Below, piece by piece: positions 35,069 to 44,252 of a stretch of 64,000 bases of DNA. Every line of letters begins with the position of its first letter. Positions within the stretch are counted from its first letter, which is position 1. The notes below the pieces were generated by a model. That model had not been told where the DNA came from, searched no databases, and saw only the letters and a list, made by a program, of their open reading frames with translations. The stretch is from Acinetobacter pragensis (GTDB lineage Bacteria; Pseudomonadota; Gammaproteobacteria; Pseudomonadales; Moraxellaceae): assembly GCF_001605895.1 (NCBI RefSeq), contig NZ_LUAW01000013.1, positions 22,245 to 86,244 of the forward strand. The letters run 5' to 3'. The translations under genes and the position numbers were made by a program.

Positions 35069-36295
35069 TTATTGATATGTCAGTTGATCGGCATCTAAGC
35101 CCAATGCATTCAGCATGGTCTTAAACTTCGCAATGGTTTCATGCAATTCGTTGGTCGGCTGTGATGCTTCGACAATCCCTGCACCTGCATATAACCGTGC
35201 TGAATGTTCAAAAATACGTCCGCAGCGTACATTGACCGCCCATGCGCCGTTACCGCGGGCATCAGTCCAGCCCATGGTTCCAGCAAATAAATTGCGTTTA
35301 AATGGTTCTAATTCTGAAATCAATTGACGCGCCAAAGCCGCAGGTTGGCCGCATACCGCTGGGGTTGGATGCAAAATTGATGCTAAATCGAAGACATGCA
35401 TGTCTGGGTCTTTTAGCGTGCCTTGAATAGGTGTTGCCAAATGCCATACCGTACTGGTCTTAATCAATGACGGTGATTTGGGGATGCTTAAAGTTTCGCA
35501 AAGTGGCGATAATTGATCTGCAATTGCCTCAATCACCACGGCATGTTCATGTTGATCTTTAGCAGATGCAAGCAGACGTTGCGCTTGTTCTTGATCCTCT
35601 GCGACATCTGCGCGGCGTGCCAATGTGCCTGCAACAGGATTGCTAAATACAAATTGATTTTGCTTAGCCACCAATAGCTCTGGACTTGCCCCCATGAACC
35701 AGCCGAGCTCTTTTGGATCTTGCGCGAAAGCAAAGGTATAGCCTTCTGGATTGGTTTTAAATAATTGATAAAACAATTCTTCAATCTGAAGTTTTTGTTC
35801 ACTGTGTAAATCAATTGCACGTGCTAAAACAGCTTTTTCAAGCTCCGTGGTTTTCATTAACTCAACGAGTTTCGCTACGCCATCAACATAGCCCGCTTGA
35901 GGTGGGATAAGGGTTGCTTGAACTTGTGAGAGTCGTTCAAGAGGCTCTGTTAAATCTAATCCTTCAGTCACATAGGTGTTTTTTGCTTCGGCAATCGACA
36001 TTTCTGGAAGATCACGATTATCGAAAGGTAAGCTGCCGACCAAAATCAGTTCAGCATTCCCCGTCACTTGAATTTTTTGTTGCAATTGCTGATTCGCATG
36101 TTTCAGCCAAGCTTGCTGCTGCTCAGCAAAATTTAATGCAGTGTCACGTTTAAATTGAATTGTTTCGATTAATTTTTTACTCGAGATTGTCCCCGTAGGT
36201 GTTGCAAATACAAAACCTGCAACATCCGCTTCAATTAAGTCTTCCTTGGTTATTCCAATCATATTTTTAAATACTGATGGTTCTGCTGGCAACAT
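35069..36295 (-). CDS. entC: isochorismate synthase
   Basis: This 408-residue chorismate-binding enzyme starts at the ATG at 36295 (an in-frame TTG at 36316 is possible). FVFSNPVAGTLARR, LHPTPAVCGQPAALARQLI and TMGWTDARGNGAWAVNVRCG are EntC/DhbC motifs for Mg2+ and chorismate. It converts chorismate to isochorismate, the first committed step to 2,3-dihydroxybenzoate. It is the first gene of the minus-strand siderophore operon, divergent from entA across two Fur boxes. Confidence 0.93.
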   Translation of the reverse strand: MLPAEPSVFKNMIGITKEDLIEADVAGFVFATPTGTISSKKLIETIQFKRDTALNFAEQQQAWLKHANQQLQQKIQVTGNAELILVGSLPFDNRDLPEMSIAEAKNTYVTEGLDLTEPLERLSQVQATLIPPQAGYVDGVAKLVELMKTTELEKAVLARAIDLHSEQKLQIEELFYQLFKTNPEGYTFAFAQDPKELGWFMGASPELLVAKQNQFVFSNPVAGTLARRADVAEDQEQAQRLLASAKDQHEHAVVIEAIADQLSPLCETLSIPKSPSLIKTSTVWHLATPIQGTLKDPDMHVFDLASILHPTPAVCGQPAALARQLISELEPFKRNLFAGTMGWTDARGNGAWAVNVRCGRIFEHSARLYAGAGIVEASQPTNELHETIAKFKTMLNALGLDADQLTYQ

Positions 36296-36375
36296 ATTTG
36301 CTCTCACATCTTTCAATTATGTTTTTAAAGGTTCAGTTCTGCAGTCATCTGACTAAAGTGGTTGAACGCAACAAC

Positions 36376-36417
36376 TATAATGATTATTATTCTCATATAG
36401 TAATGATAATTGTTACT
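36376..36417. promoter_or_regulatory. two adjacent Fur boxes between entC and entA
   Basis: 36376-36394 matches the 19-bp Fur consensus at about 15 positions and 36399-36417 (AATGATAATTGTTA core) at about 13. The region lies between divergent entC and entA, so iron-bound Fur would repress both. Confidence 0.8.
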
Positions 36418-36445
36418 TCTTGTTAATAGATTAAAGGATGCTTAA

Positions 36446-37219
36446 ATGTCCACAGTATTTATTGTGACCGGTGCCGCACGCGGGATTGGCGCAGTGGTGG
36501 TAAAAAAACTACTTCAGTTAAATCATCAAATCATTGGTATAGATTTACAGCCTGACTCTCAAAAATGGGAAGTCATTCAACAGTTAAATACTTCAGAACA
36601 ACAAAATTTTTATGCCATCTCCCATGACATTGCTCAAACAAATTCACTTATTACAAAGATCCAACAATCACCTTGGGCAGAACAGCCGATCATAGGTCTG
36701 GTCAATGCAGCTGGTATTTTAGAAATGGGAAGCCTGCTGGAGACCACTGAAGCGCAGTGGCAACATAATTTAGCAGTGAACTTTATGGGGCCTGCTCTGC
36801 TCTCCCAATGGGTTGCTCAGCAAATGATTCCGCATAAAGAAGGAGCCATTGTCAGTATCAGCTCTAATGCTGCGCTTATTCCACGTATGAACATGGGCCT
36901 ATATGCGACAACGAAAGCCACCGTCAGCCACTATTTTAAAAACCTAGCACTAGAACTTGCACCGCATGGCATTCGCTGTAATTTAGTTCTACCTGGTTCA
37001 ACGCTCACCCAAATGCAAAAACAACTTTGGACTGATGATCAGCCGCCAGCAGGTATCGTTGAAGGCAATCTTGAACAGTACCGTAATGGTATTCCACTTA
37101 GAAAAATCGCTGAGCCTGAAGATGTCGCAAATGCCATCTTATTCTTGCTTTCCGATCAAGCTAAACAAATTACCATGCATGAACTGGTGGTAGATGGAGG
37201 CGCAACACTCGGCGTTTAA
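36446..37219 (+). CDS. entA: 2,3-dihydro-2,3-dihydroxybenzoate dehydrogenase
   Basis: This 257-residue classical SDR has TGAARGIG (residues 7-14, NAD binding), NAAG, a Ser-rich catalytic stretch (VSISSNAAL) and YATTK (Tyr/Lys). Its size matches EntA/DhbA. It oxidises dihydro-DHB to 2,3-dihydroxybenzoate. It is transcribed alone, divergent from the entC operon, and ends at a bidirectional terminator shared with the condensation-domain gene. Confidence 0.92.
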   Translation: MSTVFIVTGAARGIGAVVVKKLLQLNHQIIGIDLQPDSQKWEVIQQLNTSEQQNFYAISHDIAQTNSLITKIQQSPWAEQPIIGLVNAAGILEMGSLLETTEAQWQHNLAVNFMGPALLSQWVAQQMIPHKEGAIVSISSNAALIPRMNMGLYATTKATVSHYFKNLALELAPHGIRCNLVLPGSTLTQMQKQLWTDDQPPAGIVEGNLEQYRNGIPLRKIAEPEDVANAILFLLSDQAKQITMHELVVDGGATLGV

Positions 37220-37231
37220 CCGAGTGTGCTA

Positions 37232-37276
37232 AAACTGCCAGATTGAATTTTCTAAATTTAGTCTGGCAGTTTCTTT
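37232..37276. terminator. bidirectional terminator, entA / condensation gene
   Basis: AAACTGCCAGA (37232-37242) pairs perfectly with TCTGGCAGTTT (37262-37272), followed by CTTTTG. The right arm encodes the last codons of the convergent condensation-domain gene. Confidence 0.8.
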
Positions 37277-38604
37277 TGTATTTCTAATTGATTTGCTTTT
37301 AACTCAGGATGTTGTATCCATAAGCACAGCATACGCATAAAGTCATGCCAATATTCACCTAAGGATTCAACATTGTAGAGTTCCTTATGGCCATCAACTG
37401 CAAGGTATAAGCGCTCTACACCATCAACAAATTTATTGGTGATGGCAATATCAAAATCTTCAATTGGCCCTGCGGAAATTGTAGTTTTGGTGAGTCGACA
37501 GCCTTCAAATTGTTCCGGCAATGGATATGGAATCCAATTCACAATTGGGCCAAATAGAATATTCTCTAAAGGGTCGAATCCTTCAAGCTCAAACCGCATT
37601 TGTTCAAAATAGCTGTTTTGATGCGGGCGAATTTGATTAAAGCGCTGTGCCAAAAGCTGTACAGTTTCTTTAAGATTTTCTTGTCCTGTTCCAGCCAGAC
37701 GCAACGGTAGAATATTCATCACCAAACATGGCGTACGCATGGCTGCTGTGCCCAAGCGTGACATAAATGGAACGCCAAAGCATTGCTGATGATCACCTGA
37801 CTGTTTCACCAAATAACTCATCATGACAGCCATCACTACCATTGCACTTGGTAATTTTAGCTCCGCAGCCAAAGCATTCATTTCTTGCTGGGTATCCCAA
37901 TCAATGACATCTTCATAGCGCGGGCCTTGATAAAAAGGCTGTTTTAATTTGCGTTTTAACCGTTTTTTCGGCGCAAGTTCGTTTGAAAAGTTATCTCTCC
38001 AAAATTGCAGATCTTTTTCGGCTTTAGGAGAAGCTAAATAGCGCTGTTCATCCGCTAAAAATTTCTCAAAATGATCAAAAGACTTATTTTTTAATTCTGA
38101 GTCATTTTTTAAGGATTGGTAATAATCTAAAAAACGATTGATCATCAAACCATAAGCATAGCCATCTAGAGCAACATGATGTGCTCTAAAGAACAAACCG
38201 TATTTTTGTTCATCTAAATGCGCAAAAGTATAATCGTATAAATGACCTACACTTAAATCAAAGGGCGGTTCTACGGCTAGATCGGCCCAATCTAAAATAG
38301 CTTGTTCATCTAAATGTGACAAATCGGAAAATTGCGGCGGACGCAAAGCGACATCATCGACACGATACACCTTTCCATCTTTTTCAAGGGCGCGCCAATG
38401 CAATGCTTTCGCCTCTTTTAATGTCAGCTCTATGGCTTGATGAAATAATTCTCGGTTGAGCGGCCCTTCAATGACCAGCCATTCTGCGGTATGAAATGGG
38501 TAACTGCCATGATGATGATGCCCTTTCCACATACTGTGTTGAGCACGGGTTAAAGGAGCCAGAGTATCCGTTGTTTGCATGTGTACTACCGTTGATCCAA
38601 CCAT
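37258..38604 (-). CDS. free-standing NRPS condensation domain, VibH-like
   Basis: The 448-residue protein is one condensation domain and nothing else. The active-site HHxxxDG is intact as HHVALDG (His142-His143, Asp147-Gly148). An N-terminal LTRAQHSMW and a C-terminal PFMSRLG/VMNILPLR region are family motifs. Stand-alone condensation domains such as VibH use a soluble amine rather than a carrier-bound acceptor. Here the donor is probably DHB on the separate carrier protein and the acceptor a decarboxylase-made diamine. It lies convergent to entA and divergent from the siderophore reductase across a Fur box. A start at 38580 (MQTTDTLAPL) is also possible; neither has a clear RBS. Confidence 0.85.
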   Translation of the reverse strand: MVGSTVVHMQTTDTLAPLTRAQHSMWKGHHHHGSYPFHTAEWLVIEGPLNRELFHQAIELTLKEAKALHWRALEKDGKVYRVDDVALRPPQFSDLSHLDEQAILDWADLAVEPPFDLSVGHLYDYTFAHLDEQKYGLFFRAHHVALDGYAYGLMINRFLDYYQSLKNDSELKNKSFDHFEKFLADEQRYLASPKAEKDLQFWRDNFSNELAPKKRLKRKLKQPFYQGPRYEDVIDWDTQQEMNALAAELKLPSAMVVMAVMMSYLVKQSGDHQQCFGVPFMSRLGTAAMRTPCLVMNILPLRLAGTGQENLKETVQLLAQRFNQIRPHQNSYFEQMRFELEGFDPLENILFGPIVNWIPYPLPEQFEGCRLTKTTISAGPIEDFDIAITNKFVDGVERLYLAVDGHKELYNVESLGEYWHDFMRMLCLWIQHPELKANQLEIQKKLPD

Positions 38605-38689
38605 TTTTATAAAAAAAGTATAAAAATTTGAAATGTATTTATAGGCGTGTGTTGTCTGACTGACATGAAGTCAGCTTTCGAATATTAAA

Positions 38690-38708
38690 TATAATGATTA
38701 TCATTTGC
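38690..38708. promoter_or_regulatory. Fur box between condensation and reductase genes
   Basis: The core ATAATGATTATCATT matches the Fur consensus at about 15 of 19 positions. It lies between divergent genes 86 bp from one and 102 bp from the other, and inside the longest possible reductase frame, which argues against that longer start. Confidence 0.85.
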
Positions 38709-38809
38709 AAACAATATTCATTTACATTACATTAGTGCCACATGATGTTGCGGTTCATTCATCGCAAACTCCCCGTCATTTGACACTTGAATGTAAAGAA
38801 GCAGGAAAT

Positions 38810-39619
38810 ATGACTTCCCCCTCTATAACTCCCCCACGTTACATTTGTGTACATGCATCAGAACAATTGTCTCCGCATCTGCAGCGGGTCTATTTCTCAT
38901 GTGAGGATTTTTCAGATTTCCCGAAAGATCAAAACGGTGCGCACATTAAATTGTTTTTTGCAGACCAAGCTGACTTAAAGCCCTTACTGCCTTACCGCAA
39001 TGAACAAGGCAAAGTGATTTGGCCAGATGGCAAAAAACCCATTACACGGACATACACCCTTCGTGATTTTTTAGAAAATGAGCAGTTACTGGTGGTCGAC
39101 TTTGTACGCCATGCAGATTACGGCGCAGCAGCCAATTGGGCGATTAATGCTGAAAAAGGCCAAGTAATTGGGTTGGCTGGGCCAGGTGGACGTGCTCGAT
39201 TCAATCCAGCTGCTGATTATTGGGTTTTTATTGGTGATCTTTCTGCCCTGCCGATGATTGCGGCATCTTTAGAACTTCTTCCAGCGACTGCACAAGGTGA
39301 AGTGTGGATTGAAGTTGAACATGACTCTGATTGTATTCAATTAGCACATCCTCTTGCTGTAACCATCCATTGGCTCATTCAAGCCCCGAAGCCTGAAGAA
39401 AAAATTCATGCATCTTTGACGCAACTCGATTGGAGTCAGCAGAATATTTCTGTCAGCCTTGCAGGTGAAAATTCACGTGTTGTCTCTTTATTAAAAGCAT
39501 TCAAACATACTTATAAAGTCGCAAAGACACATTTGTACGCAGTACCTTACTGGAAAAAAGGACATACAGAAGAGTCTTATCATCAAGAACGCCACCTTGT
39601 CATAGACAGCGAAGCTTAA
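38810..39619 (+). CDS. siderophore-interacting FAD ferric reductase (SIP family)
   Basis: The 269-residue protein starts at the ATG at 38810 (AGGAAAT upstream); the frame is open to 38705, within the Fur box. The N-terminal FAD-binding barrel contains KPITRTYTLRDF and VDFVRHADYGAAANWA, both SIP/ViuB signatures. GDLSALPMIAASLE and EVEHDSDC fall in the NAD(P)H-binding lobe. It should reduce and release iron from the imported ferric siderophore in the cytoplasm. The closest functional analogue is ViuB, which acts on vibriobactin; this fits the VibH-like condensation domain. Confidence 0.92.
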   Translation: MTSPSITPPRYICVHASEQLSPHLQRVYFSCEDFSDFPKDQNGAHIKLFFADQADLKPLLPYRNEQGKVIWPDGKKPITRTYTLRDFLENEQLLVVDFVRHADYGAAANWAINAEKGQVIGLAGPGGRARFNPAADYWVFIGDLSALPMIAASLELLPATAQGEVWIEVEHDSDCIQLAHPLAVTIHWLIQAPKPEEKIHASLTQLDWSQQNISVSLAGENSRVVSLLKAFKHTYKVAKTHLYAVPYWKKGHTEESYHQERHLVIDSEA

Positions 39620-39660
39620 TCAGGTTCCTTTATTAAAAAAGAGTTTTTAAGGATTTTTTA

Positions 39661-39750
39661 GTGAATTTAAAACAAGAAGTCATTTTTATTGTTGTTCTTA
39701 GCAGTGTAATTACAGTGCTGGTGACTGAATTTGTAATGAGGCAGAATTAA
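39661..39750 (+). CDS. candidate 29-residue single-span membrane protein
   Basis: From GTG at 39661, a 29-codon frame encodes a short polar N-terminus (MNLKQE), one hydrophobic helix (VIFIVVLSSVITVLVTEF) and a short basic tail (VMRQN). TTAAGG lies 9 bases before the GTG. It follows the reductase gene by 41 bp on the same strand, so it may share its Fur-regulated transcript. No family is recognised. Expression is unproven; the combination of start, RBS and a full TM helix makes it better than a random frame. Confidence 0.5.
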   Translation: MNLKQEVIFIVVLSSVITVLVTEFVMRQN

Positions 39751-39870
39751 TATTTTCTCCAATACATATGTTTATCTTAAACGATGAATCTAGATAGGCT
39801 TAAAACTTTAGACTTCATATTTAAGGCCGCATGATATTATGCATGGCATTTTCTATTATCTAATTTTGCT

Positions 39871-40569
39871 ATGAGCCCCTGTTTTTCTGACAACAAGCAA
39901 TTTGGTGTGGTTTCGAGTTTTTCCGAGCTGGTAAGTTCTAATTTTTATGGCGAAATGAATGCACTTTGCTGGCAGCGAAATTTAGTGGGCGATTTTCAGG
40001 AAATTGTGGCCCAACTGCAATTAGAAGACAATATTACCGAAATTACAGCAGATGAACTTTTGGCACTGCGGCTCTCAAAGCAAGGCCAGCTCGCAAGAGA
40101 TATTATTTTGCAGGATATGCAATTGCTTGCAGATTTTGGCGCTTCTCCTTCGCTAAACTTGCTGAAATGCTATGAACGTGATGATGAGCTCGATTTTATT
40201 TCAACCGATGTCTATTCATTTCATGTCGACCGCTCCCCCATAGCAACCGATACTTTTTTATGCACCTATCACGGCGCTGCAAGCGACATCTTGCCTAATG
40301 ATCAAGTTAAGCAAAAAATTTTAATTCCCCAAATTCGAGAAAAACTCCAAGAATTGCATGAAGGCCCAGAAGCTGAATTTGAAGCGTTCTTAGAAGAATA
40401 TTTCTTTGATCTGCACTATCAGCCCATACCAAATGCCCAGCCGCTTAATTTAGGTATAGGCCACCTTTGGCGCTTGGCTGTAGATCATCCCACACAGCAA
40501 GTTGCTCCATGTGTGCATCGAGCACCTGTAGAAAATGATGGTGAGTATAGGCTGCTGTTGATTTGCTAA
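39871..40569 (+). CDS. DUF1826-like protein
   Basis: The 232-residue protein has features I associate with DUF1826: ALCWQRNL near the N-terminus, SFHVDRSPIATDTFLCTYHG mid-protein, GHLWRLAVDHP, and a C-terminal HRAPVENDGEYRLLLIC. The spacing of His-x-Asp and the late His is reminiscent of a metal-binding facial triad, but that is only inference. It has no signal peptide. It follows the siderophore locus after 250 bp and has no clear partner. The function is unknown. Confidence 0.65.
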   Translation: MSPCFSDNKQFGVVSSFSELVSSNFYGEMNALCWQRNLVGDFQEIVAQLQLEDNITEITADELLALRLSKQGQLARDIILQDMQLLADFGASPSLNLLKCYERDDELDFISTDVYSFHVDRSPIATDTFLCTYHGAASDILPNDQVKQKILIPQIREKLQELHEGPEAEFEAFLEEYFFDLHYQPIPNAQPLNLGIGHLWRLAVDHPTQQVAPCVHRAPVENDGEYRLLLIC

Positions 40570-40757
40570 ATAGTGATTAGATATATGCGCTGGATTAATC
40601 CTATGAAATTTTGCTGTTTTGAGAAATAAACACGTGCATATCTGGATGTATTTGCTCGGCTTCCCTCAGGCTGACACGTAGAGATTCACTTAAAATGTTG
40701 ATTGTCCTGCAGTGATAAAGCTATGCTTAGAGCCTTATTACATTTACTCAGATTTAC

Positions 40758-41393
40758 ATGCCGAATTTGCAATCACAGCCAGAAGAATCACTTTCTCGCG
40801 GTCACAAAAAAAAAGCGCGCACGAAGCAGCTGCTCATAGATACGGCGCTTTCAATTTATGCCGAAATAGGTGTCAATGCATTGACATTGCAGGATTTAGC
40901 CGAAAAAGCGCATGTCTCGAATGGAACCATTTATAACTATTTTAAAACTAGAGAAGAAGTGCTGGAAGCTGTTGGCATTGCGTTGGCAAATGATTTTTCT
41001 CATGCAGTTACCCATGCGAGCATAAACATTCACTCAGGTATTCAGCGCGTCGCAATCGGTATTCGTATGTTCATGAACAAAGCGCTTCAAGATCAGGATT
41101 GGGCCAAAGCCCTGATCAATGTGATTCATTTGGACGACCGGATGCGTACGACGGTTGCCAATAATATTTTAAATGACCTTGAACTGGCAAAAAAAGAAGG
41201 ATCAGTGCATTTTAAAAACAGTCATATCGCTGTCACCTTCATTATGTCCGCAACCATTGGAGCTCTCATTTCCATTACAGAGGGCAATTCCATTAAAGAT
41301 CATGATATTGTTTTAACAGAAATGGTGCTGACCGGATTAGGCGCTGCGCCCGATCAAGCGGCAATTATTGCACAGCTTCCCTTACCTGCTTAA
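40758..41393 (+). CDS. TetR-family transcriptional regulator
   Basis: The 211-residue protein has an N-terminal TetR helix-turn-helix: IYAEIGVNALTLQDLAEKAHV then NGTIYNYFKTREEVL (about residues 34-73). The variable C-terminal domain should bind a ligand. It converges on the MhpA-like monooxygenase gene (27-bp gap) and lies next to the second aromatic cluster. The 16-bp inverted repeat at 43097-43136 is the most likely operator. Confidence 0.88.
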   Translation: MPNLQSQPEESLSRGHKKKARTKQLLIDTALSIYAEIGVNALTLQDLAEKAHVSNGTIYNYFKTREEVLEAVGIALANDFSHAVTHASINIHSGIQRVAIGIRMFMNKALQDQDWAKALINVIHLDDRMRTTVANNILNDLELAKKEGSVHFKNSHIAVTFIMSATIGALISITEGNSIKDHDIVLTEMVLTGLGAAPDQAAIIAQLPLPA

Positions 41394-41420
41394 TGAATGC
41401 AAAACACTTAGCGCCTGTAT

Positions 41421-43031
41421 TTAAGCCAATTGATTGATGCATAAAGCTAAAGAACGCGTCATCTCAGATATCTCAAAAATATTATAAGCAATGCCGTCAG
41501 GACGCAAAATCACCAGATACGGGCTATTTTTTTTAGCGGCCCATTTTTGTTCAATATCCATAAAACCATTCAAATTCTGATGATTCAAGCGCGTACTCAC
41601 TGTTAATATTTTTCCGCCCAGCACCTTCCACTGATGTTGAAGTCCTTCATTCAAAAGCGTTGCCGGATCAACATCAATGCCTAATAGAATAAATGAATCT
41701 CCCCAGCAGTCATCACTTTTAAAAATTTGATTTTTAGAATTTTTTAATAGAATTTGATCAGCTTGCTTACCTACTTCAAAATTGGTTTTAGTGCTATTCC
41801 AGTATCCTTTTTTAGGCTGAAAAAAACCGTTTTTGTAGCGGATTTGCGGTTTAACTTTTAGTTCGGTCAGATAGTGCTTCGTGAGTGGAAATTTACTCAG
41901 TGATTTGATTAAACCATGCACTGCAATGGCTTTAATTTTGTTTTTTGGCATGACCATCAGCCCCATGCCCTTCGCTAATTGAATCATTTTTGCAGCATGC
42001 GGGCGCCGTTCTGCATCATAGCTGTCTAATATTTCCTTGGCATTTTCAGCCTTGAGGGCAAATTTCAGCTTCCACCCTAAATTTGCAATATCCCTAAGCC
42101 CTGCAACTAAGCCTTGGCCAACAAAAGGCGGAGTAATATGCGCGGCATCCCCGACGAGAAAAACACGTCCTTTTTGAAAACGCTCACAGCACCGGGCATG
42201 AAAACGGTAAACCGCTTGACGTTCAATTTCGATATCCTGACCACTCATCCATGGCTGCAAAAGCGCCTGAATTTTTTCAGGATTTTCCATTTCTTCACGG
42301 GTTTCATTGGCATGCAGCATAAACTCCCAGCGTTCCCGTCCGCCCGGCGCAGGCATATGCGGTGTCGGTCGTTTCGGATCACAAATAAACTCAACGTGGT
42401 CAATCGATTTTCCTTGTCTGTTTTTAGCATCCACAATCAGCCAATCTTCACAGTAAGATGCTCCCCGAAAATCGAAACCGATAGATGACCGGATTTTTGA
42501 ACTGGCACCATCTGCACCGACAAGGTATTGCGCATGAATCGTCTGGTTTACCCCTGCAGGGTTTCGAATGGCAACATGAATCGCATCCGGCTGTTCATCA
42601 AACGATATAAATTCAGTGTTCAATAAAACGTGTACATCTGAACTGGAACTGGCCTTGTTGCGCAATGCCTTCTCTAAGTCAGGCTGATAAAACGTAACTA
42701 ATTTCGGCAACTCATCAATTTTTCCCGAAGTATTGAGCTCGCCAAATTTTCCCAAAAATGGACAATACATTCGAACATGATTAATCGTAATTTTCTCAAA
42801 ACTATCGTCAGATAATCCAATGTTCTGCAGCACCCTTAGCGCTTCATTATCTAAGGCAATTGCTCGAGGCATGGGTAAAATGTCTGAATTTTTTTCGACG
42901 ACTACAGTAGAAACACCTAATTTTCCCAAATAAACAGCAAGTGCTGCTCCAACTGGACCATAGCCGACAATAACTACATCTGCTTGGATTGCAGCACCAT
43001 CCTGATGCTGATTTTTTTGTATTTTGTCCAT
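41421..43031 (-). CDS. FAD-dependent aromatic hydroxylase (MhpA family)
   Basis: The 536-residue protein has GYGPVG at residues 23-28, GADGASSKIR (DG motif) and LVGDAAHITPPFVGQG (GD motif), the group A flavin hydroxylase set. It matches MhpA-type 3-(3-hydroxyphenyl)propionate or resorcinol hydroxylases in length. It diverges from the VOC dioxygenase/FAH/ligase operon across an intergenic palindrome, so the two units are probably co-induced. It should make the catechol cleaved by the product of 43173-44240. It is a paralogue of the enzyme at 9697-11283. Confidence 0.9.
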   Translation of the reverse strand: MDKIQKNQHQDGAAIQADVVIVGYGPVGAALAVYLGKLGVSTVVVEKNSDILPMPRAIALDNEALRVLQNIGLSDDSFEKITINHVRMYCPFLGKFGELNTSGKIDELPKLVTFYQPDLEKALRNKASSSSDVHVLLNTEFISFDEQPDAIHVAIRNPAGVNQTIHAQYLVGADGASSKIRSSIGFDFRGASYCEDWLIVDAKNRQGKSIDHVEFICDPKRPTPHMPAPGGRERWEFMLHANETREEMENPEKIQALLQPWMSGQDIEIERQAVYRFHARCCERFQKGRVFLVGDAAHITPPFVGQGLVAGLRDIANLGWKLKFALKAENAKEILDSYDAERRPHAAKMIQLAKGMGLMVMPKNKIKAIAVHGLIKSLSKFPLTKHYLTELKVKPQIRYKNGFFQPKKGYWNSTKTNFEVGKQADQILLKNSKNQIFKSDDCWGDSFILLGIDVDPATLLNEGLQHQWKVLGGKILTVSTRLNHQNLNGFMDIEQKWAAKKNSPYLVILRPDGIAYNIFEISEMTRSLALCINQLA

Positions 43032-43096
43032 TTTTATCCTACTTGGTTATCCAAACGGTTTTTATTGATCTTTGCGGAATCTAAATCATACTGAGG

Positions 43097-43136
43097 AATA
43101 AATCAATATTGACATTAATCTCAATATTGATTTATT
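43097..43136. promoter_or_regulatory. 16-bp inverted repeat, likely TetR operator
   Basis: AATAAATCAATATTGA (43097-43112) and TCAATATTGATTTATT (43121-43136) are perfect mates around 8 bases. Each arm contains the self-complementary decamer TCAATATTGA, 18 bp apart, so two dimers could bind. It lies between the divergent hydroxylase and dioxygenase genes. Confidence 0.75.
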
Positions 43137-43172
43137 TTATTTGGAATAACGGAAAATAAGATGAATTAAAAA

Positions 43173-44240
43173 ATGAATTATGCGTATCTCAAAGAGAGAA
43201 ATGAACAGCCGACAGCGCGGGCCATCCGGCTTGCCTATTTGAACTTTTCCAGCCCAGATCTTGAATTGGCAAAACAATTTCTATTGGACTTCGGACTTAC
43301 TGTTTTAGAGCAGAATGAACGGGAAATTTTCTTTCGCGCGAAAGGCGCTTCTACCTATTGCTATCACTTAAGCCTAGCTCCTCAAGCAAAATTTCTTGGT
43401 TTCGCTTTAGAAGTTTCTTCTGAAAATGAACTCCAAAATTTATCCAATTTGCCCAATGCAACAGCTGTCCAGAATTCATCAAAGCCAAATGCTGGACAAT
43501 ATGTAGAACTGACTGATCCGGCTGGATTTACAGTAACGGCAATTTATGGCCAGCAATTTTTAGACGCCTTGCCTTACCGTCCTGCGCTTGCTATGAATCT
43601 GGATTTGCAAGCAGACAGGATTAACCAAACGCAGCGCCCTCCCATAGTGCCAGCTGAAATTCTGCGTCTTGGCCATGTTGTTTTGGAAGCTGCTAATTTT
43701 GAACAGACCTTCAAGTGGTATCAAAACAATTTTGGCTTGATTGCCAGTGATGTTCAGGTTTTTGCAGATGGCTCACCGGGTGTTGCATTTCTGCGTTTGA
43801 ACTTAAAGGATGTGCCGGCCGATCATCATACTTTGGCGCTTGCGCAAGGCGTGTTTTCGACTTATAGCCACAGCGCCTATGAAGTTGTTGATACAGATGC
43901 CATCGGCATGGGGCAGCGGGTACTGCGGGATAAGGGCTGGAATCATGCTTGGGGTATGGGGAGGCATATTTTAGGCAGCCAGATCTTTGATTATTGGAAT
44001 AATCCTTGGGGGCAAAAACACGAGCATTATTGTGATGGCGATCTGTTTGATGCATCAGTGGAAACAGGCATTCATCCCATCAGTAAAAAAGCAATGGCTC
44101 AATGGGGGCCTTTGATGCCGGCCAGTTTTACCAAACCGCATTTAACGTTTACCCATCTGAGCGAAACAGTTAAGCATCTGAAAAATACGCCTGATTTAAC
44201 ATTAAAAAAAGTCTACACCCTCGCAAAAATATTCATGTAA
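43173..44240 (+). CDS. two-module VOC extradiol dioxygenase
   Basis: The 355-residue protein has two VOC modules (about 17-130 and 160-300). The C-terminal one keeps the type I extradiol ligands: His in RLGHVVLEA, His in YSHSAYEV, and Glu in the HEHYCDGD stretch. WGMGRHILGSQIFDYW is the conserved active-site segment. It is longer than catechol 2,3-dioxygenases by a C-terminal tail of about 50 residues. It is expected to meta-cleave the catechol made by the divergent hydroxylase. No RBS is strong before the ATG at 43173. The FAH gene follows 12 bp later. Confidence 0.85.
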   Translation: MNYAYLKERNEQPTARAIRLAYLNFSSPDLELAKQFLLDFGLTVLEQNEREIFFRAKGASTYCYHLSLAPQAKFLGFALEVSSENELQNLSNLPNATAVQNSSKPNAGQYVELTDPAGFTVTAIYGQQFLDALPYRPALAMNLDLQADRINQTQRPPIVPAEILRLGHVVLEAANFEQTFKWYQNNFGLIASDVQVFADGSPGVAFLRLNLKDVPADHHTLALAQGVFSTYSHSAYEVVDTDAIGMGQRVLRDKGWNHAWGMGRHILGSQIFDYWNNPWGQKHEHYCDGDLFDASVETGIHPISKKAMAQWGPLMPASFTKPHLTFTHLSETVKHLKNTPDLTLKKVYTLAKIFM

Positions 44241-44252
44241 AAGGAAAACCGC

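Noticed and set aside
38705..38809. An N-terminal extension of 35 residues on the siderophore reductase
   Set aside because: It would place the Fur box in the coding region and adds residues not typical of the family; the ATG at 38810 is better.
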